DNA of 64,000 bases from positions 195,531,809-195,595,808 of the forward strand of contig JAUMIR010000002.1 in the NCBI GenBank assembly GCA_030847615.1. The letters run 5' to 3'. Within the stretch, counting starts at the first letter, position 1. Each line of letters opens with the position of its first letter. The stretch is from Gambelia wislizenii. Taxonomy: Eukaryota > Chordata > Lepidosauria > Squamata > Crotaphytidae. Positions 1 through 11,600 of this stretch are shown in pieces. The position numbers and the translations under genes were made by a program. The notes under the pieces were generated by a model. It saw only the letters and a list, made by a program, of their open reading frames with translations, had not been told where the DNA came from and made no database searches.

Positions 1-321
1 TATATCACAATCTCTTCCTTTTTTTACCAAAAACCGCTTAACAGATTAAATCACTGTCTCTGATTATCAAAATACTTTACAGAATAACCTACCATTTCAA
101 TATTTTGAATCTATTATGAAGAAGTTCTACTTTTAACCACATTGAATTAATCAGTGCAAACGGTCTTATATCATTGTGAGGCTTTGCTTCTTAATTCAGG
201 TGTTGAGAACCCAGCTCACCACATGTGAGCAATCTGCCCATGAACCAGTTCTCAAAATAAAAGCAGATAATGTAATAGTAAGGAAATAAGGGCTAACACA
301 CACATTACATTTTAAAGGAGT

Positions 322-440
322 GGGAAAGATGCAGCTTTCCAGATGTCGTTGGATTGCAACTCCCATCAGTTCAGGCCAGAACAGCCAATGGGAATGACAG
401 GAGTTGCAGCCCAACTTCTTTTGACATTGTCCATTACTGC
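322..440. mobile_element. Palindromic hAT-like MITE copy (family A)
   Basis: This contains the block CCAGATGTCGTTGGATTGCA followed by ACTCCCATCAG. It is followed about 50 nt later by GGAGTTGCAGCCCAAC, which is roughly its reverse complement. Similar palindromes occur near 14400, 17155 and 17868. It resembles the common sauropsid repeat with an aactcccat-type end. Edges are approximate. Confidence 0.5.
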
Positions 441-637
441 TTTAAAGCATCCACCTAAACATGTGAATATGAGTGCGGCATATGTATGGTTAGGGGAAAA
501 AATATGTTTCGAGCAGGTATATTCATCAGCGAACAGCAACTGGCTGATTTTCCTGTCCACTGTAAACCCAACAACAAAACTGGGTATTTTCCTTGGGTTT
601 TTTCCAGGCTGTGAGGCTGTGTTCTGGAAGAGTTTCT

Positions 638-680
638 TTCTGACGTTTCGCCTGCATCTGTGGTTGGCATCTTCAGAGAA
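638..680 (-). ncRNA. Hammerhead-ribozyme-like core, complete motif
   Basis: On the minus strand the order is UUCU, CUGAAGA, U, GCC, a 13-nt loop, GGC, GAAA, CGUC, AGAA. This fits a minimal hammerhead: stem I UUCU/AGAA, the CUGANGA box, stem II GCC/GGC, the GAAA box, and a GUC cleavage triplet with a very short stem III. Minimal, dimer-dependent hammerheads are described for Penelope-like elements. This is the only copy in the window keeping every core base. Activity is not shown. Confidence 0.6.
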
Positions 681-910
681 TGGTTGGGTAGGAGTGTGTG
701 TGGGGGTTATATACTGTGAACCCCTGTTGGGGAGGATATATAAATTTGTGTATTTGAATGGCTAGTTTCTGGGTGGAGATATGCAAGGAGGATTAGTGCC
801 TGTTTGGTATATGTCCACCCAGAAACTAGCCATTCAAATACACAAATTTACATATCCTCTCCAACAGGGGTTCACAGTATATAAACCCCACACATACTCC
901 TACCCAACCA

Positions 911-952
911 TTCTCTGAAGATGCCAGCCACAGATGTAGGCAAACGTCAGAA
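911..952 (+). ncRNA. Hammerhead-like core, damaged copy
   Basis: The order of boxes is the same as in 638-680 but in the opposite orientation. CTGAAGA and GCC/GGC are present, but the GAAA box has lost its G (GGC-AAA-CGTC). It is the inverted partner across the palindrome. Confidence 0.45.
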
Positions 953-1353
953 GGAAACTCTTCCAAAACACGGCCTTAAAGCCCGGAAAAAAACTAAGGA
1001 AAATTTATGGATGCCGGCTGTGAAAGGCTTCGACTTCACAAAGCTGAGTATGTTGTTGCAAATTATATAAAATGTCTGTAAGGATTTGATCCACCTTGCC
1101 AGAGTACCTCATCAGCTCACTAAGCGGAAACCAACTGGATAGTATATAGTCTCAGCAGGGATAACACACAGAAAAAATGCTAGTTTGCACAACAATTTTT
1201 GGCTTTCTTTCATAGAGTCTGCAGAGCAGCAGGGACTAATTTTTGTGCCTTTCAGCCACAGTGGTGTACGTCTTACCCCAAGTGTGTTCAGGAAAGGTGC
1301 AACAAATGGAAAGCCAAGAAAAATATTCATCACACTACTCTTAAGCATTTTAA

Positions 1354-1355
<2 letters not shown>

Positions 1356-1405
<50 letters not shown>

Positions 1406-1420
1406 ATGTGTGTGTATGTG
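1356..1420. repeat. (TA)n(TG)n microsatellite
   Basis: About 28 nt of alternating TA is followed by about 35 nt of TG repeats with two TATG interruptions. Confidence 0.95.
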
Positions 1421-3687
1421 CTGAATTTAAATCATGGCTTGGTTCCAACTGTAACAGCAAGGCACAGTTCACTAGAGCTGAAGTTGCATTATTAAGAAGC
1501 TCATCCTCATTTCAATCACAGGCTTGTAATGAATTTGGCCACAACAGAGAAGCCAATTTGTCAAGGGCATGCTTGACTGTAAAAGCAGATCTAAACCATA
1601 GAAATTCGACATTACTAATAAAAATAGAAACTACTTCTGAAAATGCCATATATTTTTAGCCTCATTCCCAATGCTTTGATTTGCTATCATGTTGCTGCTG
1701 ACACTGGTTTTTATATAAGCAAGCAGGCTATCCATGTTTTTATGCAGGCATGAAAATTAGATAGCAAAACTGCTCACTGAAAATACATTTCCCACTGATT
1801 GGTAGCTTAATGAGAGTCAATAATGCAAATGGCTTTTAAAGTGCAGTCCTGCACATGTCTACTCAGGGTAAGTCCCAGTTGGCTCAATGGGACTTACTTC
1901 CAAGGAAGCGTGCAGATGGTTGCAACCTTAATGTTTCTGATCAGCAAGGTGTCCTCACACACTCACTGGCTAGAGATCCTATATTCAGGAAGTCATGGGT
2001 GATTCAAGCAGAGGACATGCACGCCTGAGTACATGTAATTCTTTTTTGGAAGGGGAGAGATTATCCAAACTGGGTACACACGTGCACAAAAACACTTAAC
2101 TGCAAAAATTACTGTAATTTTAACTCTTGGCAAGCTCTGGGAACTTGCTGAAGGGTAGGTTTAATTTGCTGAAGTAAATAAAGCAAAAACACATATGTTG
2201 TGTACTGCTTACAATATTATTTATTTAATTAGAAAATTTATATACCACACTTTCTCTCTCAAAAATGATGAGACCACTGAGGTGCATGTGACTCTCTGCC
2301 AGCATGTGTACAGCATCTCTAGCTAGTTAAGTGTGTAAGCGGCACCTCTGAAGTACAGTACTTCAAATGAGTCTGAAAAGGCTTCCAGTATATGGACCAT
2401 GTACAAAGCAGATGATTAAACAGATGTGACAAGACAGATGTGAGTAAAAACATGAAAAAGCAACTGGTTTTTTAGCTTTCAGGCACACTGTCCTTCCTGC
2501 TCTACTCCCTTTTCATTGCCCATCTTCTGTCTTCACTCTTCTCCTTTGTATCTTATCTTGACTTTGGGTGTTTCCAGACAAGGACACAACCCTCCTGCCT
2601 CATTCATGACATGGGAGCAGGGGGGGAGAGGCTGTCTGGATGACATAAACTTCTATTTCCTTTTCACCATTTCTGTCTTTTTTTCCTTCTTCAAAAGAAA
2701 CCAGTTGGGGAGGAAAAGAAAGAAGAGCTGTGCATCATCTCTTGACTGGTAGCAAACAGAAGCTATATGTTTAGAAACACCCTATTCAGTAGCAAAAGTT
2801 TCACCCTGTACAACAGTGGCAGACAACAATGCAGCCCTCTCCCCATTTTTGCACCCCTCCTATTGTCTCTATACCTGCTGTATTCATAATGGTGGTGGAA
2901 GATTTTTTTTTAAATTGAAATGATGTGTAGGATGCATGCATCTTGTTTCTGAGCTAATAGTACTTCTGGAAGTCTGTCAGAATCCTTAAGACAGGTTCTT
3001 ACATTTTTAACAGCTCAGGAGACCAATGGCTATCTACTAATAAGTGTACCAACAGCAATATATACATTAACTATTAGCACTTTGAATATTATACTTTTTA
3101 GGATTTTGGATTGCAAACAAGGTACATGTACCCTGGAACACTATTTTCAGCAGAGACAAAGAGCATGGGGACACACATACTTAATCCTTAAGGCCAACAG
3201 CAATTCTGGGAGGCTTCTGGGAACATTATTAGCTGGGGGTGGGGGGTGAGTGCCTCTTATGCTCATTTTTTTTTAAAAAAAGAATGTGACTGCCACTGGA
3301 GCAAAATAGATATGGGTTGCAAGGTGCAGGGAGCTCAATCCAAGAACAGATGAAGTAGGTTTCTAAGCATCCAAAGGATGCCTTTTCCTCCATGGTACAC
3401 ATGATGCTAAGGTAAACATGATGTTGCAGGCAGAAATAGAATGTTGAGCTCTCCTTATACTTTTAGTATCAGGTTTCTCTTGGAGATTGTTTAGACAGAG
3501 ATTATTCAGCTTCCAATACACTTGGTATTTACAGCCTATATTTGCTAAAGGTAACTGAATAGGTATTACTAATGGGCCTATTCCTAAAACAGTAAAATAT
3601 TCAAAGTGTATGAGAAGTTAATAGTTAATGGATACATTGCTGTTGGTATACTTCTTAATAGTTGGGCATTGCAGCTCCTGAACTGTT

Positions 3688-3840
3688 AGGAACATAAGAA
3701 CCTGTCTTATATAGATTATGATCCATTTAGCTCGGTGTTGTCCACAACTGCTCTCCAGGGTTTTAAAGAGGAGCCTTTCCCCTCATTTCTACCTGGAAAA
3801 ATTGGGGACTGAACCTGCAGCTTTTCCCCCTATAGGGTAT
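3688..3840 (+). repeat. Interspersed repeat of the AGGAACATAAGAA type
   Basis: It begins AGGAACATAAGAACCTGTCT and includes CATTTAGCTCGGTGTTGTC, CTCTCCAGGGTTTTA and GGGGACTGAACCTGCAG. From memory this layout is a widespread sauropsid SINE-like repeat; I cannot give its library name. Confidence 0.45.
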
Positions 3841-4331
3841 ACTACTGAAATAATGCTCTTCTTCTGTTCAGGCTGTTCACCTCTTTCTACTAGCTACAGA
3901 TATTTATTCTTTACAATATTTAAGTGGCAGGTCTTCCTTTCATATTGTGTATTTAAACCACTGTAGGATTAAGTAATTTGAAGACACTCATCCACCTCTA
4001 CTGCTCAGTCAGATGGGGGTGCTGGGAGTGTTCCACCTGCTTGCTCAATGTATCCTAATAAATTTTGCTATATGTGCTCTCTGCTGTGTGGTCATCCCAA
4101 CTCTTTCGTCCCATCCTTTACGTCTGTTCTTCTCTTTTCGTGCAAGCCAAGTCTCACTGGAATGTGTGAATCCTTCCTCATTTTATGGGCTGTGGTCACA
4201 GCTTATGTTAGGTGGAAACACAGAATGTGGACATTCAAATGAAAGATAAGATAAAAGGAAAATACTTACATGGTATAGACAAGTATGTACATGTTAACAT
4301 GCATGCTCTTACTTATAGACTGGGCATTTAC

Positions 4332-4520
4332 CTAATGATCCATGAGAAGCTGATGTCCCCAGGAATGTGTTTTCTGATTGGCTTAAGTGTCCCTGGGGCT
4401 GATGGAGGAAATGCGATGATAAGCTGACCGGTGGAGAAGGAGAGGCAGAGTGAAAGGAGGCAGAACTTCCAAGGGACCCTGGGATATTTACAGGAGCAGA
4501 ACTTTGCAGCAAACTCCCAC
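4332..4520 (-). CDS. UNK: UNK exon (Ser-rich segment, last exon in window)
   Basis: The 189-nt exon has acceptor CTTTGTCCAG and donor GTAAAT. It encodes [20 protein letters not shown], then [20 protein letters not shown], then [20 protein letters not shown] and SL. It is almost identical to mammalian UNK. The remaining exons (beginning with an LNGMNSS-type sequence, then coiled coil and RING-like Cys cluster) should lie further left. I searched 1-4331 on the minus strand and did not find them. Confidence 0.97.
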
Positions 4521-7500
4521 CTGGACAAAGAACACACAGAAAGGATGGGAATGTAGAAGCCATGAGTTATGAATGGAAACACAGCACAGGAATTTGAACA
4601 GCAGGTGTTTGCTTCACTCTCTGCACCAGTAAAAGGATGGGGGAGTCCAGGGTCTTCCTCTATTTCACAGCTCTCTTTACCTACAGCAGGAGCAATATCG
4701 GTACTGTTCCTCTGGCCAAGGATGTTAAAAATAACAGCACTCTTGCTTGGAAGCTAGCTGGGCAAAACTGGGCATTAGGGATAAAGCTCTAATAGAGGGC
4801 CCTTCAAAGGGGTGTTCACAAGAGACATTTAGCTAGCTGTTCTTCATTTCCTGTATCTCCACAATGACAATCCACTAATGCATATTTAAACCCAGTGGGT
4901 TTTCCCCCCACTATTCTGACTGTTTACTAGTGTAAGAGACTATCTTGTTTCACTGGAAAATAAAATATCTAGTGATGGTGGTAATGAGCATCTTTAAGAT
5001 TCTTTTTCAAGGAAAAAGGGAAAATGTATCTGTCTGACCATGTGAATTATGTGACAAAATTTCCAGGACTATAATCTGAATAAAAAAATATCTCCCCCAC
5101 TATACTACATTTTCTTGCCAAAGATATTCTCACAGAGCCAACTCATTCATTCACATACAAGGGATAAAAGTATATTCTTAACTGTTTCTTAAAAAAAAAA
5201 AAAGGGGGGGGGAGTAACTTCTCAACATTCAAGGGCATTTTGCCAAGGGATAAGCTATAAATTGAATGAGGTAAATTACAACTGTCACTTTTAATGTATG
5301 CCTAAACAGCCCACACAACAGGAAGATGTCCTAGTGGATCCAGTCACTAAATTTCAACACCATAATTATTTCTGCTACATTCACAGAAAAGAGAACGAGG
5401 GAATCATTTCCCCATTTGAACAAAAGCAGAACTGAACTCAGTAGCATGGAAACACAAGAATCTCAGATTTTATTCTTTTAAAATTCCAGTTTTTGTCCCT
5501 TATGTTTATAAGCCTTGAAAATGCACAGTATTAACTGCAGAAGGTTCAGAATTAGACTGGGTTTAGCCTGACAGGGTCAGGTCTCCTAGATTCAACATTA
5601 CTCCACATACTTCTTCTAGGTAAGAATAGTTATAGTTCTGGGTAGAAGGAACTAAGTGTTCTTATCACAATCCTGCCAAGATGTGATAACAGACCTACTT
5701 TGCAGTGAGAACAAATCCAGAGTTCTCAATCAGTTTTCTCATCCTCTGAGGAGCACAGTCTCTCTAACCACCCTTTAAAATGATGGTTGGCTTCATGGGA
5801 ATTAAGGCTTTGCCTACACTACAGGAAAAGCATCATCTGGGACACATTCTGACCCATACCTGTCTTGTGGGATCTTGTATCTGCTTCCAAATGGTTTTTG
5901 GCCATTTTTTGCCTCATGCTAAATACTACCTTTTTAAAGGAGAACCAGTTTTTGAGAAAGCTGACTCTATCACTTGGACTGTATTTGGAAAATCTTCCAA
6001 TTTGTGCAACTGCTCAAATATAAAACAATGCTGAGGCTGGGATGTGGTGGAACAGAACCGTATGTTGAGAGAAGGCCACTACAGATCCTTCTGCAATGGT
6101 TCTGCAACATCTGATATTGGGCACCAAGGAGAATGAGGTTCAAGCTGGTGGAGGAACTTCCTGACAGTAAGAGCTATTCTGGAATACACTGCCTCATAGT
6201 ATGGTGGAGTCTACTTCTTTGGAGGTTTTTAAACAGAGGCTGGATGGCCATCTGTCAGGAATGATTTGATAGTGTATTCCTGCATGGCAGGGGGTAGGAC
6301 TGGATGGCCCTTATGGTCTCTTCCAACTCTATGATTCTATGATTCTATTCTATGAGATGCTCTTAAGAAACCAAGGGTTCAGACAGCAGTGAATGGCAAC
6401 AGTAAGCCAGGCACCCAACAAATTGCACATAGCTTCAGCTCACAAAGAAGAACCTGGGTCAACAAATAATGGGATTCTTACAACAGGGGCACAGATGTTG
6501 TAAGATCTAATTTCACCTGAACAACCAGAGACACACACAAAGAATGGACGCTGGTTTGAAATGACCACATACACATGATGAGATACATATGCGGTAGTTT
6601 GTCAATGTGTGGCGATAATGCCTTGCCATGATCCTGTGACAGCAGAACAGTGATACCAATCCAATTTCTTTCCCATTATTTGAAAATGATTTCTGCCCGC
6701 CACCCTCCATTAGATGTTGTTGTAATCTGAGTAAGCATTTTTTGTTATGTTACTGTTAAGGTACGATAAAGCAAAATAAGCCATGCCTGTTTCATAAACA
6801 TAACTGGGGTGTCTGAAACCGGTGGCTTAAATGTCCAGTCTGCTAGCCAATGAAGGCCCTTTTACTCCAAGGTCTCCCATTGGCTGCCAACCAACATATA
6901 ATGTCAGGGCTGGTTCTGAGAGCTTGTTAGGCTGCTTCAGCCAGCTGGTGGGGCAAAACCCTGCTTGGCAGAAGATCAAAGAAAGCTCTGTTGCTTTCAT
7001 GTACCTATCATGATGCCACTCGTGTGGGGCACCGAGCTGCTGTCAAATGTCTTCTCCAGGGCAGCCACTCCGAATTCGTTCAGGTCCAGGTCATCCAAGG
7101 CAGACTCTGCCAGACAGAGGCACCAATTATATATTACAAAAAGGACCAACAACTTCAAGGGATAGGGAAGCCCAAAGAGCCTACATGCAGAGATGTCACT
7201 GCTCTGGACTGGAGAAACGACAGGGCCCTACTCCCCACTGCACAATACTGCCACTGGCCATAAGTAGTCATCTAAATGAGGCACATTTCCCTATCGTTTT
7301 CTACTGCCTGATTTGAAACTGAACGCCTTTCAGCATCTGGTTCCTCCCACTGATTAACATCAGAAATAATGACAGTGTAAACCAGATCACCCTGAACATC
7401 TCCTGGGCTACTTGACTTTGGGTAGCGGTACATCCAAGGATAGATTTGATGGCAAGTGGCCCATTCCAATCAACCTAGGTGTTTGTGATGCATGGTAAAT

Positions 7501-8629
7501 GGAATTTCCCGCTTTGGGGAATTCCACAGTGGAGCAGTGATTCTGACTGCAATTCAGTGATGGAAGAGATGGGTAGTAGGAATGAGGTGCAAGTATGGCA
7601 GTGGAAATAAGGGAATTGTGTGTGGCAGTCAGGTGAGGGGCTTTTGGGGGGGGCGGAGGGAGAAAATGAATTAGCATACCCTAGCAAGCAGGCTATAGCC
7701 AGCAGTGACCCAAGAGTGGGTCAGTGATATAGCATGAATATTGCCAGTTTAGAATGAGATGGAGTATGCTTGCCTAGATTCTCCCCTAGCACTAATCCTA
7801 CCCAATCCACTATGTCTAGTAAATGTGTCCCATTAGTATAGTCTTCAGGAAATGGTAATGGCTTGTGTTATATTGATGACAATCAATGTTACTCTAGAAA
7901 TACAGGGTCATAAAAGAGAAGACAGACAATTTTAAATACTGAACACAGATGCTCCCCAGTTAACTCTTCACAATGCCTATTCTTTTGCTTCTAGTTTTTC
8001 CCTCTAAAAGGTTACTTTTTGAGTTTTTTACTATCTTATAAAAGGACTGCCAATCTCCACAGTAATTTCCTGTAAACTTCCTATTCAAAGTACAGTACAC
8101 TAAGGACCCTGACTGGGGATAAACAACTTGGTTCCCCTCCCCAGTCCCCACTTTTTCTTTCAAGAGCAAGGGTTGTCTTCTGTAACACAACATAACAGTT
8201 AACAACAGTCATATGATATTTGGAGAATAGGAGGCCAGTGTCAACTGAAGCCAAATATCTAATCTTTTAAAATCATTAAAATTGGGGGGGGGGAGGGTGT
8301 GCATGGGGAGAAATGGATTAAAAAGCTTGCCCTACACAATTTGTAGTCTCTTTGGGATATCTACAAATTTAAACATGATGGCATCCACCCCTTGATGAAG
8401 CATAAATAGGGGGATGTTTAGAGGACAAACTGGATGTGGACTTGTCCTGGATGTATACACATGAGTTTCACCCTTATAATATTTATGAGAACAGCCACTC
8501 AGTCACAGATTATACCTGTCACATGATTTGACAGTTTAGTTCTGGGCCAGGTTTGTGATCTGTGAATTTAACAAGCATAAAATAAAATGTAGGACAGCAA
8601 GCAAATTCCACACACATCCGCACGTGCAT

Positions 8630-8662
<33 letters not shown>

Positions 8663-11600
8663 TCATGATCTCCCATTCACCATCTTGTCACATCTTTATA
8701 GAATCCAGATGTTACGAAATTAACTAACAGAGCTCTCATGTTTGGCTGTTCCAAATTTGTAATGTTACAAAAGAGCTCATCTTTCAAATAAAATATTAGC
8801 CACTTTGATGTTATAAAAGAGCTCATTTTTCAAATAAAATATTAGCCACTTCAAAGAGGAAAAAAACCTTTACAGCGATTCTGGAAGAACTCCTCTAAAT
8901 CTCTAGGGCTACAACATGTTTCTCCTATTTCCCAGAGCTCTATATATTCCTTACTGAGTCCCTCTGCCCAGTGAATAAGAGTGCTTAGGCATTATTACCT
9001 ATTACAGACTCCACTGTGTCACTGGTTGGGTAGAATGGAAGGGCATTGGCATTCATGCCTGGGACACTGCTGGTGCCTGCTGGACTTGGTGGTGTTGCTG
9101 CCAAACTAGAAGTGATACTAGAAGAGATGCTCGATGTCAATGGGCTGCCAACAGGAAGAATCCCCAATATGTCCTGAAAAAGGAAGCCATATTCAGTACA
9201 TTGAATAATCCCTCCTAAATGAGAAACACCTATAGATAAGCATAACCATGAGACTGAAGACTGGAAATGTGTATATGCTCACCACAACCAGAAAGATTAA
9301 AAATACTTCTGATTTCTCCCAATAAATATTATATTATGTTTTTCTAGGATTTATATCTCACCTTTCTAGATCAAGATAAACACAAGCCAGTTCAGAATGG
9401 CTTACTATACAGCACAACACCACAAGGACATTTAAGCAACCTTTTGGTACAATACATATTCAGTGTCAGTTGCATCAATTATGTCTACAATTATGTCAGA
9501 TGTTCAAAAAGGAAAACTTATTTCTCCAAACAATGAGGTTTTGTAAGTGGCATTGAACTTTACCCAATTACTTCTGTAGCTCAATCTGTACTGAGAATTC
9601 TAATTTGATGTCCATCTATACCCTTCATCTGTATAGGCCGGAGTATAAAAAACCTGTTAGAACCCAGATCCTTAAACACTTAATACACTATTATCATATG
9701 CTCCAGCTCCACCTGGCTTGAGCAGATGAAGGTAGTGTACTAAGTGTTTAAGGACATGGCTTTCCACAGATCCAGCTGAAATCCATGGAAGAGGTTGCAC
9801 TGAAACATCAAGGAACGGACTAGAGTCCTTTTGGAGGAACATACCTGTTTGGCTTGTAACAGAGGTTGCTCTTGAGTTCTGTGTTCCAAGGAATGGGATT
9901 TTATCTTGGCCTGCTGCAGTAAACAGAAGAGAAGAACTAGTGAAGAGAGACCAGATCAGTTTGAAATGGCTGTTAGCTTTTGACAAGGCCATAAGAGTCT
10001 TGAAGAACTTCTATTATTCGCTGCTCCTAGTATGATTAGAGTCCATAAAGTGATAAAAAAGAATGCTAAACTAAAAAAGCAAAAGCAACGAGCAAAAAGT
10101 ACTCCCAGTGCAGTTGATATGGATGACTAAGGCCCCCTAAACAGTAAATTAATATAAATTCACTTGGGTGATTTACTTCTAAGTAAACATGCACCATACC
10201 AAACTGATATTTTTACAGTCTTCATGTAGTGAGTTTAGGATTGAAAAGGGACTGAGGAAAATGTTCGTAATCTATGCCTGATAAGAAAAACCTGGACATT
10301 TGCAAAAATAGTGGTGAAAAAGTCCCCTTTTACTCTATAATCCATTTGCTTCTACCTGGGGTAAATTGAACTTTTCCATACAGGAAGCCTCCACTTACCT
10401 GACAGGTTAGGGACCACAGCACTGTCAGAAAGTGTAATTGAAAAGTGGAGCCCAGGTTTTGTTTTTTTAGTTTTAGCAACACTGAACACTAGATGGCACT
10501 AAGTTGACTGAGAGGGAAAAAAAAAAAAAACAGCATGCCAAGTCGACTGGGGTGGTGGGGGCAGTGTGTGATCAAAAGAGCAGACCAGGAGTCAAACAGT
10601 ATGGCACATGGCTGTAATTCAAATCTGTTGAATCAGAACACTGAAAAACAAGTTGTTGAAAAGCAGGGGATGCTGTATGTGCTAAATCCCTACAACCCTT
10701 GCTCAAAGTGACAGTTGATGTTTGCTTCCCTTTGCTTGCTGGGATTCCCATTATTCAACTACTGGAGGAAATGTAGTGCTGGAGAAGAGTTCTATAAATA
10801 CCGTGGACTGCTAAAAAGATCAACAAATAGGTCCTCGAGTGAATCAAGCCTGAACCCTCCCTAGAAACCAAGATGACTAAATTGAGGCTGACATACTTTG
10901 GCCATATCATGAGAAGACATGACTTGCAAGAAAAGACAATAATGCTTGGTAAGATAGAAGGCAGTAGGAAAAGAGGAAGACCACATTTCAGATTGATAGA
11001 CTCAATCAAGGAAGCCATGGCTCTGAGTTTGCATGACTTGAGCAGGACTGTTGATGATAGAAAGTTTAATGAACAGACTTCAATGGTTATGGGCCAGAGA
11101 ACCCCAGCCTTTGAATTTTGAGACATTCTGCACACCTTCACAAAATGGCTGCTGGGGGCATGGTAAATAATGAAATTACTATAATGACCAATCAGAAAAT
11201 GGCCAATCAGAAAATGTACTGCTGCAGCAAACCACATTTTTCACAGAACAGCACACTGGTCATTTGGCAGGCATCTTCGTATGGGGCAGAATTATGGTCT
11301 GAGTCCCCAAACACAAACCAACAACCCTTTGCTCCAACACATCACTCCATTTATAGAAAGCAGGCCAACTGTTTTCCCCAAATCAACAATAAGTGCATTC
11401 TTCTAAAATTAATTTACTTCCCCAAATTAGCTGGAAGATTACCCCAAGCCAATTTCCACCAAAATAAATTCCTGTTCAATTCTCTCATTTTCCAGCCTAG
11501 TTCACCTCCCATTCTTTTTCTTTTTTTCTTGTTACCAGCCAGCCCACCCAGGGTAGCATCAAGACATTTTGGTCCCCTACCCATCTCTCCCACTTCCCTG

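Larger units (their letters stand above)
590..1041. mobile_element. Penelope-like element terminal repeats in inverted (palindromic) arrangement
   Basis: The left arm (about 590-777) reads on the minus strand and the right arm (814-1041) on the plus strand. They are separated by a 36-nt loop and are inverted repeats of one another over about 190 nt. The same unit recurs near 13383, 47077, 48856, 50946 and 52027. Two of those copies adjoin Penelope RT and GIY-YIG coding sequence, which identifies the family. The right arm keeps the full end (TGAAAGGCTTCGACTTCACA); the left arm is truncated. Confidence 0.85.
1..4331 (-). other. UNK intron downstream of the last exon in window
   Basis: No coding exon is recognisable. 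The stretch holds a palindromic pair of Penelope terminal repeats (590-1041), a (TA)n(TG)n microsatellite, a few decayed interspersed repeats, and otherwise AT-rich intronic sequence. All open frames are short and lack similarity I can name. Confidence 0.7.
7107..8998 (-). other. UNK intron
   Basis: Mostly unique AT-rich sequence, with G- and C-homopolymer tracts, a (CA)n run and a short tandem duplication (8765-8855). No exon or RNA gene seen. Confidence 0.7.

Noticed and set aside
343..765. 140-codon plus-strand open frame
   Set aside because: It runs across a MITE fragment and the antisense strand of a Penelope terminal repeat, so it is a chance frame.
590..1041. Terminal inverted repeats of a DNA transposon
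   Set aside because: The arms match Penelope terminal repeats that elsewhere in the window adjoin RT and GIY-YIG sequence.
9672..9992. 106-codon minus-strand open frame
   Set aside because: It overlaps the 22-codon UNK exon (9845-9910) in a different frame and runs through the intron and hairpin. The UNK frame fits the protein and its splice sites.
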